Numbered from the stretch's first letter, positions 1 to 5,610 are shown. The stretch: 6,803 bases of DNA from Chloroflexia bacterium (GCA_013694885.1 JACDBO010000461.1:1-6803), one strand, 5' to 3'. Notes: generated from the sequence alone by a model not told the origin. A program made the numbers and translations.

Positions 1-109
1 CCGCCTCGGCGATGAGTCGGCAGGCCTTCGCCACCGAGGCTTCGCGGTCTAAGAAGACCGGCGCTGCTTGCACCGCGGCGACTTTATACCTGGGGAATGC
101 ATCACCCAT
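1..109 (-). CDS. Nitrilase-family protein, N-terminal fragment (cut by window edge)
   Basis: Nitrilases of this branch hydrolyse nitriles to carboxylic acids and ammonia in the cytoplasm, using a Glu-Lys-Cys triad. Only the first 36 codons are visible, starting with ATG at 109-107. They read MGDAFPRYKVAAVQAAPVFL and continue with DREASVAKACRLIAEA. The block KVAAVQAAPVFLD is the characteristic first beta-strand and turn of bacterial nitrilases. The catalytic Glu, usually near residue 45, and the Lys and Cys all lie beyond the left edge, so activity and substrate cannot be judged. The start is well supported: AAGGAG lies 6 bases upstream on the minus strand. The gene follows a 488-base gap full of inverted repeats, so it probably has its own promoter or leader. 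A related carbon-nitrogen hydrolase such as an amidase is possible, but the AAVQAAPVFLD motif favours nitrilase. Confidence 0.82.
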   Translation of the reverse strand, partial: MGDAFPRYKVAAVQAAPVFLDREASVAKACRLIAEA

Positions 110-207
110 TGGTGGCTCCTTGGCTGGTTTGCGTCCGACCAGACACGTGACACGCTCGCCGGCGACGCGATTGGAGGCACCACCGGGCCGGGAGAGGGGT
201 ACAGGGG

Positions 208-220
208 TACCAGCCTGGTA
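208..220. repeat. 13-bp palindrome upstream of the nitrilase gene
   Basis: TACCAG-C-CTGGTA is a perfect inverted repeat with 6-bp arms and a one-base centre, about 100 bases upstream of the nitrilase start. It has the size of a dimeric regulator half-site pair. No regulator gene is adjacent within the window. A chance palindrome in GC-rich DNA cannot be excluded. Confidence 0.3.
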
Positions 221-354
221 GGCACCCGCCGACACCGCCGAGTTCCTATGCGCTGCCCGCGCGCGGTGGAAGCATGGCAGGTGGCACGGCGTGCGGGTGC
301 ACGCTCAGCGGTTGGACCACCTCTTGGGTCTGAAGCATACCTGCCAGAGCCAAC

Positions 355-449
355 CACCGCTCTCACCGTCCACTACTCCTTAGCATGAGGCAGCCGGGGC
401 AACCGGGTGGTGAGAGCGGTGACGAGTAGGTCGGCCGAGCCGTCACCGC
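355..449 (-). promoter_or_regulatory. Overlapping, mutually exclusive hairpins (possible leader element)
   Basis: CACCGCTCTCACC (355-367) is perfectly complementary to GGTGAGAGCGGTG (409-421), and two further G-C pairs are possible inside after two wobble positions. GCGGTGACG (416-424) is perfectly complementary to CGTCACCGC (441-449). The two stems share bases 416-421, so only one can form at a time, as in an attenuator or antiterminator. On the minus strand this would lie in a leader for the nitrilase gene. No U-tract or recognised ligand-binding core follows, and I could not assign it to a known riboswitch class. A regulatory role is inference. Confidence 0.35.
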
Positions 450-526
450 CACCGAGGACCAGCTCTGAAGAATGAGCCTTCCCTGGCTTCACGACAACGT
501 TCGGCCGTCTCCAAAGATTACGAGCA

Positions 527-545
527 CCGGGGATGGCCTCCCCGG
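527..545 (-). terminator. GC-rich hairpin downstream of the dehydrogenase gene
   Basis: CCGGGGA (527-533) pairs perfectly with TCCCCGG (539-545) around a 5-base loop. It begins about 50 bases past the second stop codon of the dehydrogenase-cupredoxin frame, where a terminator would be expected. There is no U-run after the stem on the minus strand, so intrinsic termination is uncertain; it may only stabilise a 3' end. Confidence 0.35.
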
Positions 546-597
546 CGGTCGCTGCGCCGCCCCGATGGCGGTAAGGCTATGTAGCCGCGGGTGGCCG

Positions 598-654
598 CTA
601 GTCGACGACCAGGTTCCCGGGCATGTTCGGGTCGAACTCGCAGAAGTGCTCCTA
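598..654 (-). pseudogene. Cut-off end of the cupredoxin domain after an in-frame TAG
   Basis: The dehydrogenase frame stops at TAG (654-652), yet the next 17 codons in the same frame read EHFCEFDPNMPGNLVVD and then meet a second TAG (600-598). This is the C-terminal copper-ligand loop of a plastocyanin/azurin-like domain, where families typically show GTYxYxCEFHPNMxG. The stop therefore replaces the position where Tyr is expected after Gly-Thr, one base away from TAC or TAT. Cys (642-640) and Met (624-622) ligands are kept; the usual His three residues after Cys is Asp (GAC, 633-631). The cause may be a nonsense mutation, a base error in the assembly, or a read-through stop. That the segment belonged to the gene is nearly certain; its present expression is not. 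Confidence 0.8.
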
Positions 655-2442
655 GGTCCCGGCCGACTCGAAGGTTTCGCTGAAGTGCTCGCCCTGCTCA
701 AGCGTGCCAGACTGGAGCACCTCGCGATGCCTCGCCGTCGCTGTGTGAGGCTCAGCGTCCCGGTTGGTCCAGGTCACCGTCACCGTCCTTCCCACGGGAA
801 TCGTCACAGGCTCCGGGTTGTAGGCGAAGTCCTGGATGTCGACCATCACCGTCCCGTTGTCCGCCCCGCTGGCCGCCGGGGTGCCCTCGTCGTCGCTCAA
901 ACCGTTGCCGCCCTCCCCGCTGTCCGGGGGCGTGATCCGCCAGATGGCGCCGGTCTGGGGCGGGAACTCGTAGGGCACCTGGCCTTGCTCGGTGCGAGCC
1001 TGGTTGACCCGCGCCACGCCATAGTCGACGACGTACATCGCCCCGTCGGGACCGAACTTCACGTCGAACGGCCGCTCGATCCCCTCCCCCAACGCGTCCT
1101 GCTCCGAGGCAGGGCCGGGCTGAGCGTTGAAGACGAACGGTTCCACCTGCCCGGTCGCCGGGTCAATGCCCACGACCCGGTAGCCTGGGCGCTCATCCTG
1201 GAGTGGGTTGGTTTCCGGGGCCAGGTCGCCCCACTCCGCGACGAAGACGTGACCTGCCAACTCGCCCCACGAGTCGGGGGCCACGTCGAGCTTGGTCGGC
1301 GACGACTGGTACTCATGCAGGCCGAGGACGAGCGACGGGTCCGGCGGCTCAAGCCCGCTCGCCTCGTGGTCGATCAGGAAGCCGAGCTCCTTGTCCTGCC
1401 GCTCGTCGCCAACGTACACCGGCGCCTGCAGCGCATCGGGGACGTCGAACTTGGGGTCGGTCAAGGGCTCCAGCGCCGCCGAGAAGTCCGGCCAGCCGTA
1501 CCAGGCGCCCTCCTCGACGCGGTAGGTGGCCTCCGCCTCGTCCTGGACCGGCCGCGAGCCGCACACGTCGTAGCTGTTGGCCGACGCGAACATCTCCCCG
1601 TCCTCGTTCCAGGCGAAGCCGATGACGTGGCGGAACCCCCAGGCGTACATCTCCAGCGTCCCCTCGGGGTCGTCCGGGTCGAAGGCGAGGATCGAGCTGC
1701 CGCACGGATCGGTGGCCTCGATCGTCTGGCTTGGCGTCGTCTCGGTCCCGAAGGGCACGAAGGCGCCAGTCCGCACCGTGTCGTCCGGATCCTCCGTCCG
1801 GAAGTCGGGCGTCTCGAAGTTCTGGCCGGTAAGCATGATGTCCTGGCAGGTCGTGGCCCGGAGATCGGGGCTTCGCTCGACGAAGGGAGCGTTGTCGAGG
1901 CCGACGACCGCCGAGTTAGCCGCACCGCCGGAGGCGACGTACAGCCGTCCGTCCGGGCCGAGCCGGATTTCGTCGAGGCTGTGCTCGGACTGGGCGTCGA
2001 CGACGCCGCTGAACACCTGAGTGACCTCGCCATCGGGCGTCACCCGGGAGACGGCGCCTGTCCGGTTCTGAGCGTCCCGGTGCGTGATGTAGAACGTCCC
2101 GTCGTGCCAGGTGGCGCCGACCACCGAGTCCGCAATGCCCTTGGTGGCGAGGTTGACGACCTCAGACGCCTTCCCATCCTCGACACGCAGGATGCGAGCG
2201 GGCGGTGGCTCCTCCAGAAACTGGCCGCCCGCCTCCACCACGTACAGCCGATCCTGGTCATCCCAAACGACGGACGTCGGATATGTGAGGTCATCAACCA
2301 CCTGCTCGATCTCGAACCCCTCCGGCAGCTCGACCAGCGGGAACTCGTCGTGCTGGGCCGCCGCCCGCTGCAATAGAAGCGCCGGCGCCGCCAGGAGGGC
2401 GACGAGCATGAGGACCAGGGTTGCCGACGTCTTGAATCTCAT
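652..2442 (-). CDS. Secreted glucose/sorbosone dehydrogenase-type propeller with truncated C-terminal cupredoxin domain
   Basis: The 596-residue product starts with a Sec signal peptide (residues 1-29: basic start, hydrophobic core, AAA before Gln30). Residues about 36-505 form a beta-propeller of the PQQ-dependent sugar dehydrogenase (GSDH) type. LPEGFEIEQV opens it; TYPTSVVWD (53-61), LGPDGRLYVA (161-170), GFRHVIGFAW (269-278), WYGWPDF (314-320) and FDVKFGPDGAMYVVD (459-473) mark the blades. His154 sits where the family's catalytic His is expected, but the usual following Gly-Asp is Gly-Gly (172-173), so PQQ use and activity are uncertain. A Gly/Ser/Asp-rich linker (about 506-530) leads to a cupredoxin domain from 531 with copper ligand His566 in EPHTA. 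The domain is cut by TAG after Ala-Gly-Thr, losing Cys and Met ligands. Such fusions are thought to pass electrons from the dehydrogenase to copper. ATG at 2442 is preceded by AAGGAA. The substrate cannot be read from the sequence. Confidence 0.85.
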   Translation of the reverse strand: MRFKTSATLVLMLVALLAAPALLLQRAAAQHDEFPLVELPEGFEIEQVVDDLTYPTSVVWDDQDRLYVVEAGGQFLEEPPPARILRVEDGKASEVVNLATKGIADSVVGATWHDGTFYITHRDAQNRTGAVSRVTPDGEVTQVFSGVVDAQSEHSLDEIRLGPDGRLYVASGGAANSAVVGLDNAPFVERSPDLRATTCQDIMLTGQNFETPDFRTEDPDDTVRTGAFVPFGTETTPSQTIEATDPCGSSILAFDPDDPEGTLEMYAWGFRHVIGFAWNEDGEMFASANSYDVCGSRPVQDEAEATYRVEEGAWYGWPDFSAALEPLTDPKFDVPDALQAPVYVGDERQDKELGFLIDHEASGLEPPDPSLVLGLHEYQSSPTKLDVAPDSWGELAGHVFVAEWGDLAPETNPLQDERPGYRVVGIDPATGQVEPFVFNAQPGPASEQDALGEGIERPFDVKFGPDGAMYVVDYGVARVNQARTEQGQVPYEFPPQTGAIWRITPPDSGEGGNGLSDDEGTPAASGADNGTVMVDIQDFAYNPEPVTIPVGRTVTVTWTNRDAEPHTATARHREVLQSGTLEQGEHFSETFESAGT

Positions 2443-2474
2443 CGACCGTTCCTTTCCTTCTCGACGGCTGGCCG

Positions 2475-2490
2475 GTTATACGGAATCCGT
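2475..2490 (-). promoter_or_regulatory. Possible -10 box abutting an 11-bp palindrome, dehydrogenase promoter
   Basis: On the minus strand ACGGATTCCGT (2490-2480, arms ACGGA/TCCGT) shares its last base with TATAAC (2480-2475), a 5/6 match to the sigma-70 -10 box. Transcription would start near 2468, giving a leader of about 25 bases. No good -35 hexamer is found at the right distance, which would fit an activator-dependent promoter. A near copy of the palindrome, ACGGAGTCCGG, lies at 2614-2604. Promoter and operator roles are both inference. Confidence 0.3.
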
Positions 2491-2550
2491 CTGATTGGTG
2501 GTTGAAAGCGCTCGTCTCGGCCATGCGCCGGCGAGCACTCCGCGCGGGGG

Positions 2551-2577
2551 TTCTTCGGCTGCGGCCTCAGAATGACG
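2551..2577. repeat. Palindromic element resembling a dispersed intergenic repeat
   Basis: The plus strand reads TTCTTCGGCTGCGG and then CCTCAGAATGACG. TTCT and AGAA pair at the ends and GGC pairs with GCC inside, around a short loop and a 2x2 mismatch. From memory this closely matches a short palindrome (TTCTTCGCT...CAGAATGAC) that recurs in intergenic DNA of Chloroflexota and some other environmental bacteria. The window has only this one copy, so repetition in the genome is recalled knowledge and not shown here. Confidence 0.5.
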
Positions 2578-2646
2578 GTGTTGAGCTTTGTCCCACGCTT
2601 CACCCGGACTCCGTATTAGACGCTGAACCGCTGGTTCCCCTGACCG

Positions 2647-2681
2647 GAGCAGCCGAGAACTGTAGAAGTCCCCGGCTGCTC
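2647..2681 (-). terminator. 9-bp perfect hairpin downstream of the Tat ferritin-like gene
   Basis: GAGCAGCCG (2647-2655) pairs perfectly with CGGCTGCTC (2673-2681) around a 17-base loop, about 70 bases past the stop of the upstream gene. On the minus strand the stem is followed by CGGTCAGGGG rather than a U-run, so it is at best a weak or factor-dependent terminator, or an mRNA 3'-end protector. Confidence 0.35.
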
Positions 2682-2753
2682 AACGCGGATCGGGTGATCT
2701 ATCGAGTTGGGTTAATAGCAATCAGCTGGTATCCCCTCGTCGCCGGACGCGGC

Positions 2754-3518
2754 TTAGTCGCTTGCCTCGTCCTCCGGCGTGCCCTCGGGCTCGCAGTCGA
2801 CCTCCTCGCCGCCGGGCTCCGTCTCAGTCACGAGGGTGGCGTCGATCTCATTTGGGCCGGGGTACGTAATCTCCACGCCCTCGCCGTCGATGAAGCCTAG
2901 CTCCATGAGCGCCTCAAGGAACTCGTTGACTGATTCGAACGGAGCCTCCGCGAAGGCGAGATCGTTCGCCGGCCGGGCGCCCCGAGTGTAGTTGGCGAGC
3001 AGGCGGTGCTCCGCCTCCTCAGCAGCGTACTGGAAGCTAACCTTGGCCAGGTCCGGCCGGCCGCGCTCCGTAAAGGTCTTCATCGCCGCGATCTGCGCCG
3101 CGATCTCGCGGCCCTCCTGCTCCGTCAGGGCCGTGAAGAAGGTCTCGAAGTTGATCAGGACCGCCTTCGGCACGGTAAAGGTGTCGGTGAGCGGCTTGCC
3201 ACCCAGCGCCTCAAAGGCGTCGAGGTGGAACTGCTCCTGAGCGCGCGCCGCCGTGAGGACCGCGACCACGACATCGGGGAAGGGCTCGTCGTAGAACCCG
3301 GCTCCATTGGACGCAAGTGCCTCGCCGAGGAGCGTAACGCCGAACCGCTCGGTCGTCGCCGTGATGTCGAGGATGTCCTGGATTGTGTCCGACTCCTGCG
3401 CCAGCGCTCGAATGACGTTCCGCTGGGTGAGGGTGAAGCCGGCCGCGCCGATGCCCGCGGCCTTCAGGGCGGTGCGTCGCGAGAAGCGCGACAACAGCAA
3501 CTGCTGACGTTCGTCCAT
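2754..3518 (-). CDS. Tat-exported ferritin-like domain protein
   Basis: The 254-residue product begins MDERQQLLLS and carries a twin-arginine signal, SRRTALKAAG (residues 13-22), with likely cleavage after ALA (38-40). The mature part is a four-helix ferritin-like domain. Candidate di-metal ligands are Glu57 in helix 1, E95-Q-F-H98 in helix 2, Glu residues 133-138 in helix 3 and E168-A-E-H171 in helix 4. Proteins of this family are exported folded, which fits a metal-loaded protein; whether this one stores iron, reduces peroxide or oxidises a substrate cannot be told. The C-terminus is acidic (TETEPGGEEVDCEPEGTPED). I chose ATG 3518 because AAGGAG lies 8 bases upstream and the Tat motif then sits near the N-terminus. 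An alternative ATG at 3548 overlaps the previous gene's stop (TAATG) and would add 10 residues. It is clearly homologous to the preceding gene: both share GFIDGEG-E--YPGP-EID near the end. Confidence 0.85.
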   Translation of the reverse strand: MDERQQLLLSRFSRRTALKAAGIGAAGFTLTQRNVIRALAQESDTIQDILDITATTERFGVTLLGEALASNGAGFYDEPFPDVVVAVLTAARAQEQFHLDAFEALGGKPLTDTFTVPKAVLINFETFFTALTEQEGREIAAQIAAMKTFTERGRPDLAKVSFQYAAEEAEHRLLANYTRGARPANDLAFAEAPFESVNEFLEALMELGFIDGEGVEITYPGPNEIDATLVTETEPGGEEVDCEPEGTPEDEASD

Positions 3519-3547
3519 TCTCCGTGCTCCTTGCTGGCTGGCCGCCA

Positions 3548-4207
3548 TTACGGCTCCCGATTCCGGACGAGCTCCATGTCGATCTCACCGGGTCCGGGAT
3601 ACTCGACCTCCGTGCCCTCGCCATCGATGAATCCGAGCTCCTCGAGGGCTGCGGCCGCCTCGCTGACGCTGCCGTAGAGGGCCTGCTCGAAGGCGACATC
3701 GTTCGGCACGCCCTCGATCACGCCGGCCTCGATCGCGAAGAACCGGACACCGGCCCGGTGCTCCGCCTCGACCGCGCCGATCTGGAGCGCGACCCGGGCG
3801 AGCTTGTCTTCGCCCTGGGCGACGAACTGCTGCGCGGCCGCGATGTAGGCCGCGATAAAGGCTTCCTCGAGCGTGATGAGCGTCGTCAGGAAGGTGGCCG
3901 GATCGGTGAGTAGGGCCTCATCGGGGATGGTGAAGGTGGTGGTCAGTGGCTCGGCACCGTTGTCGATCAAAAACTCGTAGTGGGCCTGCTCCGCAGCGCG
4001 GGCAGCCTGGAGGCTCTGGATCGCCTCTTCTGACAGCGCAAGGGTGCCATCCGCGGCGCTCTCCAGGGCGCCACCGAGCGCGGTGACCGCGAAGGCCTCA
4101 GCCGTCGCGGCGATATTGAGAATATCTTGGACACTCTCGCATCCCGATTCCTGGAAGCTCCGACGCCGCGCGGTCGCGAACTCAGCGGTTCGTCCATTGC
4201 TTGTCAT
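3548..4207 (-). CDS. Ferritin-like domain protein without export signal (tandem paralogue)
   Basis: The 219-residue product is a four-helix ferritin-like protein homologous to the next gene. The shared start of the domain is SVQDILNIAATAEAFAVTAL (residues 25-44), equivalent to TIQDILDITATTERFGVTLL there, and the shared end is GFIDGEGTEVEYPGPGEID. Candidate metal ligands are Glu37, E73-Q-A-H76, Glu114/Glu115 and E147-A-E-H150, so the di-iron pattern is complete. Residues 1-24 contain ARRRSFQESG but no hydrophobic stretch, so it should remain in the cytoplasm unless the true start lies elsewhere. This may be a Tat signal whose hydrophobic core has been lost. The start is supported by AAGGAG 9 bases upstream of ATG 4207. 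Its stop overlaps one possible start of the next gene by one base, so the pair is surely co-transcribed. Confidence 0.83.
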   Translation of the reverse strand: MTSNGRTAEFATARRRSFQESGCESVQDILNIAATAEAFAVTALGGALESAADGTLALSEEAIQSLQAARAAEQAHYEFLIDNGAEPLTTTFTIPDEALLTDPATFLTTLITLEEAFIAAYIAAAQQFVAQGEDKLARVALQIGAVEAEHRAGVRFFAIEAGVIEGVPNDVAFEQALYGSVSEAAAALEELGFIDGEGTEVEYPGPGEIDMELVRNREP

Positions 4208-4413
4208 GCTCTTCGGCTCCTTTCAATTCAATCGATGCGGTGACGGCGGCTGCGCTTAGGTGGTCAGGGTTCCCTGCTCACCCATCATGGCCGGCTCGTC
4301 GGGGTCCGGCGTCTCGCCTGCCGCACCCTCGAACTGTTGGGCCCGAGTACAGGCTCGGCTAGCTGGGCTTGTGGCGCGGCTACCCTAGGTCCACGAGGGC
4401 GAGTGTGGCGCGC

Positions 4414-5151
4414 CTACCCGCCTAACGGTTCCTCGTTGCCGGTCACCAGATCCTTGACCTTCCCGACCGTCTGCTGCCCAAACGTCGCTGCTCCAATGAC
4501 GCGCTCATCCTCATCCTCGGTCCCGCTATCGGGCACCACAAACTGCACGCCCTCGGCATACGGGGCGGAGCGGCCCAGCGTGTAGGCGACCATCTGCTCC
4601 GCGAACGTCTTCCGTGCCTCCTCAACGCTCGTCCTGTCCGTGACGATGTCGTGCATCAGGTTGAGGGTGATCGTATTCGCCGCCTCTGAGTCGCAGCGGG
4701 CCGCAGCTTCGCCAGCCGTCCGGTCCACGAGGCAACTCCCATCGAAGCGAGCGATCTCGTCGAACCTCTCCGGCGGCACCCGGTAGTCGATGACCTGCGT
4801 GAGGAAGTCGCTGTGCGGGGCGGGGAAGTTGTGCGTCACCACGTCGCGCGTCACGATGGTGCGCTTCCACGGTCCGTTCCGGTACCAGAACAGCTTGGTT
4901 GGCGTCGCCTCGTTCGGTGGCCCGTACTGCGCCAGCATCTGCCGCACCCCCCGTTTCGGGGCGTCAGGCCAGTCCGCGATCAGCGCCTCCACCGCGGCCG
5001 GATCTACGGTGTACCGGTCACCATCCTCGGTCTCGTGCTCGCCCTTGGCCTTGTGCGTCACCGCGTCCACCGTCGCGCCGGTCAGCGTTGCCATGCGCTC
5101 GCCGGTGTCCATGTCCTTCGGCCCTTGCCCTCGCTCGTCCACGACCTTCAC
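4414..5151 (-). CDS. Conserved-looking protein of unknown function
   Basis: The product has 245 residues, no signal peptide and no membrane segment. I cannot name its function. The frame is convincing because of its start (GTG at 5151, AAGGAGG four bases upstream) and a composition typical of folded proteins. Striking blocks are YGPPNE (76-81), FWYRNGPWKRT (88-98), HNFPAPHSDFLTQVIDYRVP (107-126), FDGSCLVDRTAGEAAARCDS (136-155) and TITLNLMHDIV (160-170), with conserved-type His, Trp and Cys residues that could be ligands or catalytic. They resemble uncharacterised proteins I have seen in environmental bacterial genomes, but I know of no assigned activity. The last 35 residues are acidic and probably flexible. 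It precedes the two ferritin-like genes by 206 bases on the same strand and may share their transcript. It is the first gene after the PHO-box-like repeats, about 257 bases away. Confidence 0.75.
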   Translation of the reverse strand: MKVVDERGQGPKDMDTGERMATLTGATVDAVTHKAKGEHETEDGDRYTVDPAAVEALIADWPDAPKRGVRQMLAQYGPPNEATPTKLFWYRNGPWKRTIVTRDVVTHNFPAPHSDFLTQVIDYRVPPERFDEIARFDGSCLVDRTAGEAAARCDSEAANTITLNLMHDIVTDRTSVEEARKTFAEQMVAYTLGRSAPYAEGVQFVVPDSGTEDEDERVIGAATFGQQTVGKVKDLVTGNEEPLGG

Positions 5152-5407
5152 CTACCCTCCTTCGGATCTTCGGTCCGCACCGACGCCGCGGAGGCGGCCG
5201 GTGCCGGTCCGGCGTTGGGTGCGGCCGTCGATCACTAGCCTCATCCCCTCTCGGGTCGCCGCACCAAGGCGCATCAGCGTCAGTCGCTCTTTCGATCGTG
5301 GGATCCTCAATCCCCGTCGGTGCGAGCGATCTCAACCTGCTCGGCCATGCCGTTGGTGCCGCGCCACGCCCTGCTCCGCATCGCCGCTGCCACGGAGCCC
5401 TGTTGGC

Positions 5408-5447
5408 GGTAAACGTTTGGGGACAATCTGGTGAACAAACGGTGAAC
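5408..5447 (-). promoter_or_regulatory. PHO-box-like array of four 11-bp-spaced direct repeats
   Basis: Read on the minus strand, the units are GTTCACC (5447-5441), GTTCACC (5436-5430), TGTCCCC (5425-5419) and GTTTACC (5414-5408). Each starts exactly 11 bases after the last. Against GTTCACC they match 7, 7, 4 and 6 of 7 positions. Direct 7-bp units with 4-bp spacers are the established binding architecture of OmpR/PhoB-family regulators, and GTTCACC is the core of the PhoP PHO box known from Streptomyces. A regulator of this family is encoded next door (5663-6358). The GTTCACC orientation points toward the unknown gene at 5151. The array is seen directly; binding, regulator identity and a phosphate signal are inference. 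Confidence 0.6.
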
Positions 5448-5610
5448 AGGAGGCGGGAGGGGAGGCTCATCTCTTGGCGCCGTCGGGGCCGCCGCCGATA
5501 CTCGGTGACCCCGCTGGCCGAAAGCCCTGCCGGGACAAGCCAGCACGTCCTCCGCATGAGCCGCCCCAGTGCCAGTTCGGCCGGGCGACGTACCGCCAGC
5601 GTGGTGTGGT

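Larger units (their letters stand above)
110..597. other. Intergenic region with many inverted repeats
   Basis: This 488-base stretch separates the dehydrogenase gene from the nitrilase gene. Open frames on both strands have no family resemblance, no convincing ribosome binding site and low-complexity Arg/Pro/Ala-rich translations, so I call no gene. It holds a 7-bp GC hairpin (527-545), a 13-bp inverted repeat (355-367 with 409-421), an overlapping 9-bp inverted repeat (416-424 with 441-449), a 6-bp stem (310-315 with 350-355) and a 13-bp palindrome (208-220). A weak sigma-70-like pair on the minus strand (TTGTCG at 497-492, then 17 bases, then CATTCT at 474-469) could start a leader of more than 300 bases for the nitrilase gene, but matches only 4/6 and 3/6 consensus positions. 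Confidence 0.5.
2443..2753. other. Intergenic region between ferritin-like and dehydrogenase genes
   Basis: No gene is supported in these 311 bases. Contents from right to left: an AT-richer patch (about 2698-2730), a 9-bp hairpin (2647-2681), a small palindrome GAACC-GCT-GGTTC (2625-2637), a palindromic element resembling a dispersed repeat (2551-2577), an ACGGA-A-TCCGT palindrome next to a possible -10 box (2475-2490), and the dehydrogenase ribosome binding site AAGGAA. The dehydrogenase gene is therefore likely to have its own promoter rather than depend on read-through. Confidence 0.5.

Noticed and set aside
109..380. T-box-like words on the minus strand (GAGTAG, AGAGCGGTGGTTGG, TGGTACC) upstream of the nitrilase gene
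   Set aside because: I could not build the T-box stem I, specifier loop or terminator/antiterminator pair, and nitrilase is not a usual T-box target. Only isolated words match.
49..388. Open frames of about 105 codons on both strands near the left end
   Set aside because: Both overlap the well-supported nitrilase start in other frames and give low-complexity translations without motifs.
472..2376. A 634-codon open frame on the plus strand, antisense to the dehydrogenase gene
   Set aside because: Its translation is rich in Arg, Val, Gly and His with no family resemblance, and lacks a ribosome binding site. The minus-strand frame has a signal peptide, recognised propeller and cupredoxin motifs. 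Long antisense frames are common opposite GC-rich genes.
4343..4358. A small CCGAG/CTCGG hairpin after the unknown gene as a terminator
   Set aside because: Only 5 base pairs on the minus strand and no U-run follow; too weak in GC-rich DNA.
4256..4390. An open stretch on the minus strand ending QQFEGAAGETPDPDEPAMMG and a TAA just upstream of the first ferritin-like gene
   Set aside because: It looks like a protein tail, but it has no start codon except the two Met codons nine residues from its end, and its frame does not join the unknown gene. It may be a gene remnant, but cannot be supported.
5144..5244. A 33-codon ATG frame ending in the ribosome binding site of the unknown gene, as a possible leader peptide
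   Set aside because: The GAGAGGGG stretch is too close to the ATG for a normal ribosome binding site, and the Arg/Gly-rich peptide shows no attenuator-like codon run.
5307..5378. A short peptide frame ending MAEQVEIARTDGD on the minus strand
   Set aside because: No ribosome binding site precedes the Met, and the longer frame containing it runs through the repeat array.
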